The notes under the pieces: model-generated | Seen by the model: the letters and a program-made list of their open reading frames with translations, nothing else | Databases searched by the model: none | What the model was told of the DNA's origin: nothing | Shown here: positions 10,510-18,709 of the stretch, in pieces | How the letters are laid out: the number at the start of each line of letters is the position of its first letter | Position numbering within the stretch: position 1 is the stretch's first letter | From: Alphaproteobacteria bacterium | GTDB lineage: Bacteria; Pseudomonadota; Alphaproteobacteria; Reyranellales; Reyranellaceae | Assembly (NCBI GenBank): GCA_019635875.1 | Contig: JAHBYP010000008.1 | Coordinates: 44,455 to 108,454, forward strand | Direction of reading: 5' to 3' | Length of the DNA: 64,000 bases | Translations under genes and position numbers: made by a program

Positions 10510-11276
10510 GCGCAGAACGCACCGCCACGCCGCGCCGCACCGAGACGCTGCTCTATCTCGACGGCGTGTCGGTGAGCTTCGACGGCTTCAGGGCGCTCAA
10601 CGAGCTGTCGCTGGTGATCGACCGCGGCGAGCTGCGCACCGTGATCGGCCCCAACGGCGCCGGCAAGACGACCATGATGGACGTCATCACCGGCAAGACG
10701 CGGCCCGACGAGGGCACGGTGATCTACGGCGTCGACACCGACCTCACCAAGCTCGACGAGGCGGCGATCGCCAATCTCGGCATCGGGCGCAAGTTCCAGA
10801 AGCCCACGGTGTTCGAGAACCTCACCGTGTTCGAGAACCTCGAGCTCGCCGCGCGCGACAGCCGCGGCATCTTCCGGACCCTGCTGGCCAAGCTGAGCGG
10901 CGCCGACCTCGCGCGCATCGACGAGACGCTGGTGACGACCGGGCTGACCGAGCATCGCCATCGCCGCGCCGGCGCGCTGAGCCACGGACAGAAGCAGTGG
11001 CTGGAGATCGGCATGCTGCTGATCCACGATCCGCAGATCCTGCTGCTCGACGAGCCGGTGGCCGGCATGACCGACCACGAGACCGAGCAGACGGCGCAGC
11101 TGATCCGCCGCCTGGTCGGCAAGCACACGCTGGTGGTGGTCGAGCACGACATGCAGTTCGTGCGCGATCTCGGCGCGCGCGTCACCGTGCTGCACGAGGG
11201 CTCGGTGCTGGCCGAGGGCTCGATCGACCACGTGCAGGCCCATCCCCGCGTGATCGAAGTGTACCTGGGACGCTGA
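10506..11276 (+). CDS. urtD: Urea ABC transporter ATP-binding protein UrtD
   Basis: A 256-residue ABC ATPase. Walker A is GPNGAGKTT, the signature is LSHGQKQWLEIGM, Walker B is ILLLDEPVAGMTD, and the switch His lies in VVVEHDMQFVR. The GTG start at 10506 overlaps the urtC stop by 4 nt (GTGA). The LSHGQ variant of the signature is usual for the UrtD/LivG branch. It drives urea import together with UrtE. Confidence 0.93.
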   Translation: MSAERTATPRRTETLLYLDGVSVSFDGFRALNELSLVIDRGELRTVIGPNGAGKTTMMDVITGKTRPDEGTVIYGVDTDLTKLDEAAIANLGIGRKFQKPTVFENLTVFENLELAARDSRGIFRTLLAKLSGADLARIDETLVTTGLTEHRHRRAGALSHGQKQWLEIGMLLIHDPQILLLDEPVAGMTDHETEQTAQLIRRLVGKHTLVVVEHDMQFVRDLGARVTVLHEGSVLAEGSIDHVQAHPRVIEVYLGR

Positions 11277-11280
11277 CGCC

Positions 11281-11976
11281 ATGCTCAACGTCGAAGCCAT
11301 CGACCTGTTCTACGGCGCCAGCCACGCGCTGCGCCGCGTCAGCATCGCCGCCGAAATCGGCAAGGTGACCTGCGTGCTGGGCCGCAACGGCGTGGGCAAG
11401 ACCTCGCTGCTGCGCGCCATCTTCGGCCTGCAGTCGATCCGCTCAGGCAAGATCCTGTGGGAAGGCGAGGACATCGCCGGCCTGAAGCCGCACGAGCGCG
11501 CGCGCAAGGGCCTGGCGATCGTGCCGCAGGGCCGCGATATCTTCCCGCGGCTGACCGTCTACGAGAACCTGCTGACCGGCTTCGCGCCGCTGGCCAAGCC
11601 GCTGCGCACCATTCCGGAGGAGATCTTCCAGCTCTTCCCGGTGCTCAAGAGCATGCTGGGCCGCAGGGGCGGCGACCTGTCGGGCGGCCAGCAGCAGCAG
11701 CTCGCCATCGCCCGCGCGCTGATCACCCGGCCGCGCCTGCTGATCCTCGACGAGCCGACCGAAGGCATCCAGCCCTCGATCATCAAGGACATCGAGCGCG
11801 TCATCAAGCTGCTGGCGTCGCGCGGCGACATGGCGATCCTGCTGGTCGAGCAGTATCTCGATTTCGCCCAGGAGCTCGCCGACACCATCGTCGTGATGGA
11901 GCGCGGCGAGGTGGTGATGAACGGCCCCAAGGCCGCGCTCGACGCCGAGCAGATGCGGCGCTACCTCACCGTCTGA
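11281..11976 (+). CDS. urtE: Urea ABC transporter ATP-binding protein UrtE
   Basis: A 231-residue ABC ATPase of the LivF/UrtE branch. Walker A is GRNGVGKTS, the signature is LSGGQQQQLAIARAL, Walker B is LLILDEPTEGIQPSI, and the switch region is LLVEQYLDFAQ. It starts 4 bp after urtD and is the last gene of urtABCDE. Its 3' end overlaps the convergent potassium-channel gene by 16 bp, with no visible terminator between them. Confidence 0.93.
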   Translation: MLNVEAIDLFYGASHALRRVSIAAEIGKVTCVLGRNGVGKTSLLRAIFGLQSIRSGKILWEGEDIAGLKPHERARKGLAIVPQGRDIFPRLTVYENLLTGFAPLAKPLRTIPEEIFQLFPVLKSMLGRRGGDLSGGQQQQLAIARALITRPRLLILDEPTEGIQPSIIKDIERVIKLLASRGDMAILLVEQYLDFAQELADTIVVMERGEVVMNGPKAALDAEQMRRYLTV

Positions 11977-13061
11977 TCCGCCGCCGGTCGCTGGCTGGGC
12001 GGCGCGATGTCGTCGGCCCGCCGCAGCACGACGAGCCGGTCGGTGGGCTCGATGCGATGGGCGCGCGCGTCCCACGGCCATATGGTTTCGCCGCCGCGGC
12101 GCAGGGCGAGCACGACGCAGGTCGGCAGCGAGCGGGGATCGCGGCCGATCTCCTCGGGCAGCGGCGCGCGGTCGCTCACCGCCGCGTCGCCCCGCGCGCT
12201 CAGCATGTCGAGCAGCACGCCGGTGGCGTCGGGCGACACCAGGGCGTCGGCCAGGACGACGCCGCCGATGCGGCTGGGCGACAGCACCACGTCGGCTCCG
12301 GCCTGGCGGACCAGCGGCGCCAGCCGCGACTCGGTCAGCGCCGCGACGATGCGCATCTTCGGCGCCGCCAGCCGCACGGCCAGGCAGATCTGCATCGCCG
12401 TGTCGTCGCGATCGACGCACACCATGACGCCGCGCGCCCGCTTCACCGCGGCGTCGGCGAGGACCTCGGGGTTGGACGCCTCGCCGCGGATCGCGTGGTA
12501 GCCCTGGTGGGCCGCCTCGTCGAGCGCGCGATCGGACGGATCGATCGCGACGATACGGTCCGCCGGCACGCCCTGGCCGACCAGCTCGCCGGCGACGCTG
12601 TGGCCGGTGATGCCGAAGCCGCACACCAGGATGTGGTCCTTGATCGCCGCCGCCAGCCTGTCCATGCGCCATTCCTCCCACATCCTCTGGACCAGCATCT
12701 GATAGGCGGTGCCGGCAAAGATCAGCAGCACCGCGAGCCGGATGGGCGTCACCACGATGGCGTCGATCAGGCGCGCCGACTGGGTGACCGGCACGATGTC
12801 GCCGTAGCCCACCGTGGTGATCGTGACCATGGTGAAGTAGACGACATCGGTGAAGCTGACGTGGTCGTCGCGCGTGTCGACCAGCTCGTCGCGCTTGAAC
12901 CAGAACATGGCGACGGTGATCGCCAGCAAGCCCAGGACGATGGCCAGACGCACCGACAGGACGCGGACGGGCGACAGGTCGTGGCGCGTCACGAGGCGCG
13001 GACGGAACGTCGCGCCCGGCCTTCGGCGACGGCGCGGCGCCGCCAGCTCCCTCAGCTCCAT
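11961..13061 (-). CDS. Potassium channel with RCK/TrkA-N domains
   Basis: A 366-residue membrane protein. Residues ~25-120 hold a two-helix pore module with the selectivity filter TVGYGDIVP. A Rossmann-type RCK domain follows (ILVCGFGITGHSVAGELVGQG) with a regulatory C-terminal part. It resembles MthK/Kch-like ligand-gated K+ channels. Start ATG 13061 follows AGGGAG; an in-frame ATG at 13100 lacks a ribosome site. Convergent with urtE, sharing 16 bp. Confidence 0.85.
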   Translation of the reverse strand: MELRELAAPRRRRRPGATFRPRLVTRHDLSPVRVLSVRLAIVLGLLAITVAMFWFKRDELVDTRDDHVSFTDVVYFTMVTITTVGYGDIVPVTQSARLIDAIVVTPIRLAVLLIFAGTAYQMLVQRMWEEWRMDRLAAAIKDHILVCGFGITGHSVAGELVGQGVPADRIVAIDPSDRALDEAAHQGYHAIRGEASNPEVLADAAVKRARGVMVCVDRDDTAMQICLAVRLAAPKMRIVAALTESRLAPLVRQAGADVVLSPSRIGGVVLADALVSPDATGVLLDMLSARGDAAVSDRAPLPEEIGRDPRSLPTCVVLALRRGGETIWPWDARAHRIEPTDRLVVLRRADDIAPPSQRPAADQTVR

Positions 13062-13178
13062 TCCGACCCCGCTCCCTGCGCGGCAACCGACCGTCGCCAT
13101 GGTAATGCCCCGAATGGCGCGGGCAACCGCCTCGCGCACATCACGTTTTCACGGGGCGAGTTTCACGAGGAGCGGATC

Positions 13179-13385
13179 ATGGCGATCGACCCGCAGCAGA
13201 TCGGCATCGGCCGGCGCTACCGGACGCCCCAGGCGGAGATGCGCCGCGTCACCACCATCGAGGACGGCGAGGTCGTCTACACCTCGGTCACGCCGCGCGC
13301 ACGCGAGAAGGTCGCGCACTTCACGCACAAGCGTGTGCCGCTGATCCTGTTCGCCATGGACGTCGAGCGCGAGGTGTTCTCCTGA
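13179..13385 (+). CDS. Small hypothetical protein, 68 residues
   Basis: I do not recognise a family. ATG 13179 is preceded by CACGAGGAGCGG, a strong ribosome site. The protein (MAIDPQQIGIGRRYRTPQAE...) has a central RVTTIEDGEVVYTS segment that looks like two beta strands and a basic stretch before a C-terminal LILFAMDVEREVFS. It has no signal peptide or membrane segment. It is divergent from the K+ channel gene and followed by a strong hairpin, so it is probably a stand-alone transcript. Confidence 0.6.
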   Translation: MAIDPQQIGIGRRYRTPQAEMRRVTTIEDGEVVYTSVTPRAREKVAHFTHKRVPLILFAMDVEREVFS

Positions 13386-13404
13386 GACGCGTCCTGAAGA
13401 CCGA

Positions 13405-13436
13405 ACGCCCGCCACCCCTCGCAGGGTGGCGGGCGT
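13405..13436. terminator. Bidirectional hairpin terminator
   Basis: A perfect 13-bp stem ACGCCCGCCACCC (13405-13417) / GGGTGGCGGGCGT (13424-13436) with a 6-nt loop, between the convergent 68-residue gene and csbD. There is no pronounced T-run on either side. Confidence 0.7.
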
Positions 13437-13457
13437 CTGGTGCGCGTCCTCAGGACG

Positions 13458-13658
13458 TCAATGCAGGCGCTGCTCCCAGGACCTGACCTGGCGATCCGCC
13501 TCGTCCCTCGCGCAGCCATAGCGTTCCTGGATCTTGCCGACGAGCTGGTCGCGCTGACCGTTGATCATGGCGATGTCGTCGTCGGTGAGCTTGCCCCAGC
13601 CCTCCTTGATCTGACCCTTGAACTGCTTCCAGTTGCCTTCGATACGATCCCAATTCAT
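13458..13658 (-). CDS. CsbD-family stress protein
   Basis: A 66-residue protein with the CsbD signature MNWDRIEGNWKQFKGQIKEGWGKLTDDD and QLVGKIQERYG. These small, highly charged proteins are induced by general stress in many bacteria; the molecular role is unknown. ATG 13658 follows GGAGGGCCGC; a longer reading has no family support. It lies 66 bp downstream of the LLM monooxygenase gene on the same strand. Confidence 0.88.
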   Translation of the reverse strand: MNWDRIEGNWKQFKGQIKEGWGKLTDDDIAMINGQRDQLVGKIQERYGCARDEADRQVRSWEQRLH

Positions 13659-13724
13659 GCGGCCCTCCATGGGTACGGGATTCTGCAACGCACCCAAAAA
13701 GGCGGAGGTTCCGCCCCTGAAAAG

Positions 13725-14795
13725 TCACGTCTGCCGAAACGCCGGCATGACCTCCTCACCGAACCTGCGCATCGAGGCGATGTTGCGGGCGTGGTCCATG
13801 GCGCCGAAGCCGGTCTGGCACAGCAGGTGGCGCACGCCGACGTCGCGCAGCTCGGCGACCTGCTCGCGCACGCGGCCGGGCGTGCCGTAGAGCGAGCCGG
13901 TCGACAGCGCGAAGGGCACGCCGACCGAGTCGGGCACGGCGGGGTCGGTCCACGGATTGAGCGCCGCCGGCTCGACGACGAAGTCGGGCGGATTGAAGGC
14001 CTCGCGCACATGCATCATGTGGTGGCGCGTCTCGGTCAGGAGCTCGCTGAGCTCGTCCTCGGCCTGGGCGTCGGAATCGGCGATGTAGACGTTGCGCCAC
14101 AGCGCGCTCTGCTCGAGCAGGCGCTGGCGCGTCGCCGCGTCATGGCCGCCTTCGTCGAGGCCCTTCTCGTAGAGCGCCCAGCGCTCCCGGATGCGCGGCA
14201 CCGGCAGGCGCGCGGTGAGGATCGGCACGCCCAGCCTGCCGCACTCCGTGAACGAGCCCGGCGAGATCACGCTGCGCCACAGCGGCGGGCCCGGTTGCTG
14301 CACCGGCCTGGGCCGCAGCTCGGGCATGTGGATGTCGAAGTACCGGCCCTTGTAGCTGAGCGGCGCCTCGCGCCAGGCGCGTTCGAGGATCTCGACCGCC
14401 TCGGCCATGCGCTCGCGGCTGTCGTGGCTGCGCAGCCCGTGGCCGACGAACTCGTACTCGTTGTAGACCGTGCCCTTGCCGACGCCGACATCGATGCGGC
14501 CCTTGCTGAGATTGTCGAGCAGCGCCAGCTGCACGGCGAGCCGCACCGGGTGATGGAACGGCGTCTGCACGACGGCGAAGCCGATGCGGATGCGCGACGT
14601 GCGCATGGCCAGCGCCGTGGCGAACATCAGCGCGTCGCTGTAGACGCTCTCGCCGGTGAAGTAGTGCTCGGTCAGCCAGACATCGGCGAAGCCCAACGTC
14701 TCGGCGAAGACCGCCTGCTCGAGGATGTTGTCGATGCGCGCGCCATCCTCCGCCGGCGAGGGCGAGAGCTGCAGGGTCAGCCAGCCGAAACGCAT
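13725..14795 (-). CDS. LLM-class flavin-dependent monooxygenase (luciferase-like)
   Basis: A 356-residue (beta/alpha)8 protein of the bacterial luciferase family. Landmarks are DVWLTEHYF, the ALAMRTSRIRIGFAVVQTPFHHPVRLAVQLALLDNLSKGRIDVGVGKG core, and a C-terminal GTPGRVREQVAEL. Members use FMNH2 or F420 to oxidise small organics; the substrate is unknown. The start MRFGWLTLQ is conventional for the family. A GC-rich palindrome (14814-14843) separates it from the upstream SDR gene. Confidence 0.88.
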   Translation of the reverse strand: MRFGWLTLQLSPSPAEDGARIDNILEQAVFAETLGFADVWLTEHYFTGESVYSDALMFATALAMRTSRIRIGFAVVQTPFHHPVRLAVQLALLDNLSKGRIDVGVGKGTVYNEYEFVGHGLRSHDSRERMAEAVEILERAWREAPLSYKGRYFDIHMPELRPRPVQQPGPPLWRSVISPGSFTECGRLGVPILTARLPVPRIRERWALYEKGLDEGGHDAATRQRLLEQSALWRNVYIADSDAQAEDELSELLTETRHHMMHVREAFNPPDFVVEPAALNPWTDPAVPDSVGVPFALSTGSLYGTPGRVREQVAELRDVGVRHLLCQTGFGAMDHARNIASMRRFGEEVMPAFRQT

Positions 14796-14813
14796 GGAAC
14801 AATCCTCGTCATG

Positions 14814-14843
14814 CTCTCTCTCCCCGCGGGCGGGGAGAGGGAG
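14814..14843. repeat. Palindromic intergenic repeat, CTCTCCCCGC type
   Basis: CTCTCTCCCCGC and GCGGGGAGAGGGAG arms around a short loop. The same palindrome core recurs twice at 48816-48942. It sits between the SDR and LLM genes, possibly acting as a terminator. Confidence 0.7.
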
Positions 14844-14854
14844 GAAGAAGAAGA

Positions 14855-15592
14855 CTACGTCAGATTGAGACCGCCATCGACGATGACGACTTCGCCGGTC
14901 ACGTAGCGATTGGCGATCAGCGCAGCCACCATGTCGGCGATGTCGGCCGGTTGCGCCGGGCGGCGCATCGGCGACTTCGTGTTCCACAGCTCGTAGGCGG
15001 CTTCCCAGCCGGTCGACATCGCGGTGTCGACCAGTCCCGGCGCCACGACGTTGACGCGAATCGCCGGCCCCAGGGTCAGCGCCAGCAGCCTGCTCATGTG
15101 ATGCAGCGCCGCCTTGGCCGCGGCGTAGGGGATCGACGAGCCTTTGGGCCGCACGGCCGCGTGCGTGCCGATGTTGATCACGCAGGCCGGAAGCCCGGGC
15201 GTCGACGCGGCGCGCAGCGCCTCTTCCGCCTCGGCGATCAAGGTCCACGGCGCCACGACGTTGACGTCCATCATGCGGCGCCAGACCTCAGGCGTCGCGG
15301 CCTTGAGGTCGGCGTGCGCGAAACGCGCCACCTCGCCGGCGTTGTTGACCAGCACGTCGAGGCGGCCGTGCTTGCGCACGACCTCGGCGACCAGATTGCG
15401 CGTCTGCGCATCGTCCGACAGATCGGCGCGGGTGTAGCTGGCGCCCGGCAGCTCGGCCGCCAGGCGCTCGCCGGCCTCGACCGACGAACGCGAGTGCAGC
15501 GCCACGGCGAAGCCGTCGGCCGCCAGCCGGCGCGCGACCGCTTCGCCGATGCCCTGGGTCGAGCCGGTGACGAGGGCTACGCGCGTCGTCAT
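14855..15592 (-). CDS. Short-chain dehydrogenase/reductase
   Basis: A 245-residue classical SDR. It has the cofactor motif TGSTQGIGEA (residues ~9-18), the NNAG motif, an active-site YAAAK (Tyr and Lys present), and the C-terminal VTGEVVIVDGGLNLT. An Arg (HSRSS) after the second strand suggests NADP(H). Its ATG overlaps the stop of the upstream thioesterase gene (ATGA), so the two are co-translated; with the MarR gene further upstream they may form one unit acting on a CoA or hydroxy/keto substrate. Confidence 0.9.
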   Translation of the reverse strand: MTTRVALVTGSTQGIGEAVARRLAADGFAVALHSRSSVEAGERLAAELPGASYTRADLSDDAQTRNLVAEVVRKHGRLDVLVNNAGEVARFAHADLKAATPEVWRRMMDVNVVAPWTLIAEAEEALRAASTPGLPACVINIGTHAAVRPKGSSIPYAAAKAALHHMSRLLALTLGPAIRVNVVAPGLVDTAMSTGWEAAYELWNTKSPMRRPAQPADIADMVAALIANRYVTGEVVIVDGGLNLT

Positions 15593-16044
15593 TTGGGGAT
15601 CGGCGTCAGCATCGCCGTCGAGCTGGCGGTGGCGATCAGGCGCTGGTGCTCGTCGCGCAGGCGCGATTCGAGGAAGACGATGCTGCGGCCCCAGCGGATG
15701 ATCTCGGCATCGGCGTAGTAGACGCGGTTGGGGTGCGCCGGCGCGAGGTAGCTGACCTTCAGCTCCAGGGTCGGCATGCGCATGGTGAAGTTGGAACGCG
15801 CGGCGCAGGCATGCGCCATGGCCGTGTCGAGCCAGCCGGCGACGAAGCCGCCCTGCACGATGCCGCCCTCGGGAATGTTGGTGGTGTGGCACATCGCGAC
15901 GGTCGGCTTGAACCGGAAGGTCAGCCGCCCGGTCTCGGGCTCGACGGCGATCACCTCGCCGCCCAGGGTCTCGATGGCGGGCTGCTTCATGCCGTTGAAG
16001 CGCTCGATGATCTCCGCCGCCGTCAGCCTGCGTTCGCCGTCCAT
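15589..16044 (-). CDS. PaaI/hotdog-fold acyl-CoA thioesterase
   Basis: A 151-residue hotdog-fold protein. The PaaI-type motif is MCHTTNIPEGGIVQGGFVAGWLDTAMAHA, with the helix following GGFVAGWLD, and a LKVSYLAPA strand after it. It probably hydrolyses aromatic or other acyl-CoA thioesters. Start MDGERR at 16044; the end overlaps the SDR start by 4 nt. Confidence 0.85.
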   Translation of the reverse strand: MDGERRLTAAEIIERFNGMKQPAIETLGGEVIAVEPETGRLTFRFKPTVAMCHTTNIPEGGIVQGGFVAGWLDTAMAHACAARSNFTMRMPTLELKVSYLAPAHPNRVYYADAEIIRWGRSIVFLESRLRDEHQRLIATASSTAMLTPIPK

Positions 16045-16120
16045 GCACCCGTACTCCGCGCCGTTCCCCCCGGAAGAGGGGCGCGGATACTTGCCGCAAA
16101 CCAGCGCCCGCGACAACCGC

Positions 16121-16588
16121 TCAGCGCGCGCCCTCGCGCAGGCGGTCGAGCAGGCGCAGCAGCTGGGCGGTCTCGCGCGGCGTGAGCCCGCGCTGGATGC
16201 GCCGTTCGTGCCTGCGCACCGCGGCGACATAGCCGGCCATCAGCCGGCTGCCGCGCCGCCCCAGCGCCAGGGCGTGGCGGCGGCGGTCGCGCGGCGCCGC
16301 CCTGCGCGCCACCAGCCCGTGCTGCTCCAGCCGGTCGAGGATCGGCACCAGGGTCGAGCGGTCGACGCCGATGGCGCGCGCCAGCGCCGTCTGGCTGAGC
16401 GCGGGATTGCGCTCGATCAGCACCAGGATGCCGAACTCGCCGGGCGACAGCGGCACCGGCAGGCTGGCCATGGCGCGGGCGAAATCGCGGAACACCGCGA
16501 ACTGCGCACGACGCAGCGCGTAGCCGACCAGCCCGCTGAGCAGGCCGCGATCGATCGGTGGATGGCCGGCGGACGAATGGCGCGCCAT
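16121..16588 (-). CDS. MarR-family transcriptional regulator
   Basis: A 155-residue winged-helix regulator. The recognition region is LSQTALARAIGVDRSTLVPILDRLEQHGLVARR followed by the wing APRDRRRHALAL. It is headed toward the thioesterase/SDR pair on the same strand (76 bp away), so it probably controls them and itself. A matching palindrome lies just upstream of the start. ATG 16588 is preferred over more upstream ATGs because those would place the operator inside the gene. Confidence 0.85.
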   Translation of the reverse strand: MARHSSAGHPPIDRGLLSGLVGYALRRAQFAVFRDFARAMASLPVPLSPGEFGILVLIERNPALSQTALARAIGVDRSTLVPILDRLEQHGLVARRAAPRDRRRHALALGRRGSRLMAGYVAAVRRHERRIQRGLTPRETAQLLRLLDRLREGAR

Positions 16589-16607
16589 GCCACCAGTCGT
16601 ACCACTG

Positions 16608-16628
16608 ATTGTTGGGCAGACCAACAAT
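16608..16628. promoter_or_regulatory. MarR-type operator
   Basis: ATTGTTGG (16608-16615) and CCAACAAT (16621-16628) form a perfect 8-bp inverted repeat with a 5-nt spacer. It lies 20 bp before the marR start codon, in an AT-rich pocket. Spacing and symmetry are typical of MarR dimer sites, so autoregulation is likely. Confidence 0.6.
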
Positions 16629-16710
16629 CGCATGCGTCGGTTGCGTCCAGCGCAGAGCGGCCATGAGCCCGGCACGACATTGCAGCCTGGTGACGAGGAC
16701 CGGCGTACTG

Positions 16711-16870
16711 TTCCCTTCTCCCCGCGAAGGCGGGGAGAAGGTGCCCGAAGGGCGGATGAGGGGCTTCGCGGTGCCGCGACAACGACAGTCGATGTTGTTG
16801 CGCGAGAAGCCCCTCATCCGCCTCGCTGACGCTCGGCACCTTCTCCCCGCCTTCGCGGGGAGAAGGAAGC
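16711..16870. repeat. Composite inverted repeat, TTCTCCCCGCGAAGGCGGGGAGAA type
   Basis: Two head-to-head units, each with a palindrome (CTTCTCCCCGC.. GCGGGGAGAAGG) joined to a GTGCCCGAAGGGCGGATGAGGGG-like tail, separated by about 40 bp. They fill most of the 269-bp gap before the M81 gene. The tail resembles those of the 51.9- and 52.9-kb elements, so these belong to one composite repeat group. Confidence 0.75.
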
Positions 16871-16897
16871 TCTGACGCCCGCTCCGGGAGATCGACC

Positions 16898-18445
16898 ATG
16901 ACCGCCGCCGTGCCGCGCATCGCCCTGCTGGGCTTCGCCATCGAGTGCAACCGTTTCGCTCCGGTCGCGACGCGCGAGGATTTCGCCAGCGACGTCGACC
17001 TCTCGGGCGACGCCATCATCAAGGATGCCCGCCTGGCGGCCTAGATGATGCTGCCCGACCTGCCGGGCTTCGTCGCCGAGATGGACCGCACCGGCGCCTG
17101 GATGCCGATCCCGCTGCGCGTGGCGCAGGCGCAGCCCGGCGGGCCGGTCGATGCCGCCTATTTCGCCGAGCTGATGGCCGATTTCGAGGCCGGGCTGAGG
17201 CGCAACCTGCCGCTCGACGCGGTCTACGTCTCCTCGCATGGCGCCGCGCTGGCGGTGGGCAGCGACGACCCCGACGGCGAGATCTACGCCATGATCCGCA
17301 GGGTCGTCGGCCCCGACGTGCCGGTGATCGGCGTCTTCGACCTGCACGCCAATGTCTCGCAGCGTCTGGTCGATGCCATCAGCGTCTATGTCGGCTATCG
17401 CGAGAACCCGCACACCGACATCCGCGAGCGCGGCATCGAGGCCGCCCGTCACATGCGCGAGGCGCTGGGCGGCACGCGCACACGCTGCACCATGGTGAAG
17501 ACGCCGATCGTCTCGCCGCCGATCTCGCTGCTGACCGCCACCGGCCCGAACCAGGGGCCCTACGCCGACCTGATCCAGCACGGCCAGACGCGCGTGGGCG
17601 GACCGGTCATGAACGTCTCGGTGATGGCCGGCTTCGCCTTCGCCGACTCGCCGCTCAACGGGCTGTGCACCATCGTCACCGTGCGCGGCGACGACGTGAG
17701 CCCCGGCCGCGCCGTGGCTCTGGAGATCGGCACGCGGGCGTGGAGCATGCGCGCGCGCTTCAAGCGCACCATGACCTCGCTCGACGCCGCGGTGCGCCGC
17801 GCCGTCGAGACCGGGCTGGATCCGTCGAAGCCGAAGCTGATCCTCGCCGACTGCGCCGACAATCCCGGCGGCGGCGGGCGCGGCAACACCATGTACCTGC
17901 TCAAGGCGCTGAAGGCCGCGGGTGCGCAGCACGTGCTGTTCGGCCTGATCAACGATCCGGCGCTGGCCGCCGAGGCGCATCGCCTGGGCGAAGGCGCCAG
18001 CTTCCGCGCCCGCTTCAACAGCGGCGAGACCCAGTCCTTCTCCCAGCCCTGGGAGGCCGACGCGTCCGTGGTGAAGCTGCACGACGGGCCCTTCGTCGGC
18101 CGCCGCGGCCTGATCCGCGGCGTGGCGTCCGATCTCGGCCCGGCCGCCCTGCTCGACCTCGGCGGCATCCGCGTCGCCGTCATCACCCTGCGCCAGCAAT
18201 GCCTCGACCCGATGCAGCTCGAGGTCTTCGATCCCGACATCCTGGCCGGGGCGCGCACGCTGTGCGTGAAGAGCCGCGGCCATTTCCGCGCCGGCTTCGA
18301 TCAGTTCACCACGCCGCAGAACATCATCGAGGTCGACAATCCCGGCCTGACCTCGCCCAACCTCGGGAACTTCGAGTGGACCAAGCTGCCGCGTCCGGTC
18401 TATCCGCTCGACGAGGACGCGACCTGGACGGTGCCCAACGCCTGA
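16898..18445 (+). pseudogene. M81-family (MlrC/microcystinase-like) metallopeptidase, interrupted by in-frame TAG
   Basis: The frame from ATG 16898 encodes an M81 start (IALLGFAIECNRFAPVATREDF) for 48 codons, then meets TAG at 17042-17044. The same frame resumes at once (PGFVAEMDRTGAW...) and runs 466 residues more to 18445, covering GAALAVGSDDPDGE, FDLHANVS, the GYRENPHTDI metal-site region and the MlrC C-terminal domain. Read through, it would be the normal ~515 residues. Either a nonsense mutation or a base-call error explains it. Translation could restart at ATG 17045, but that product would lack the N-terminal ECNxF segment, and no ribosome site precedes it. Confidence 0.8.
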
Positions 18446-18532
18446 CGAAGCCGGCGCTGCCTCTATCATCCTGACAAGGCAAGGGTTTCTTATCCCCAAG
18501 CACTGTGCCCACACCGTCACAGTGTGGCAATT

Positions 18533-18563
18533 TTGTCACGATTTTGGCTGGACAGGCTATACT
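18533..18563 (+). promoter_or_regulatory. Possible sigma-70-type promoter for the M23 peptidase gene
   Basis: TTGTCA (18533-18538) and TATACT (18558-18563) with a 19-bp spacer, in a locally AT-rich part of the 264-bp gap. The inverted repeat CACAC-N7-GTGTG (18510-18526) lies just before it. The spacer is longer than ideal, so this is tentative. Confidence 0.3.
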
Positions 18564-18709
18564 TGCCGTGGTCCAAAAGGGCCGAGTTTTGGACAGGGCC
18601 GGCCGATCCACGCGCCGTCGCGGATCGACCCACCCCGTCCCGACAACAAGACAGACAGAAAGAAAGAGTGGCGTAGCGTCCCTGTACGGGAAAAGCGGGA
18701 AGGGGTTTC

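Noticed and set aside
17042..17044. TAG in the M81 gene as a pyrrolysine codon
   Set aside because: The position is not a known pyrrolysine site, no PYLIS-like context is evident, and the enzyme family does not need it; mutation or sequencing error is simpler.
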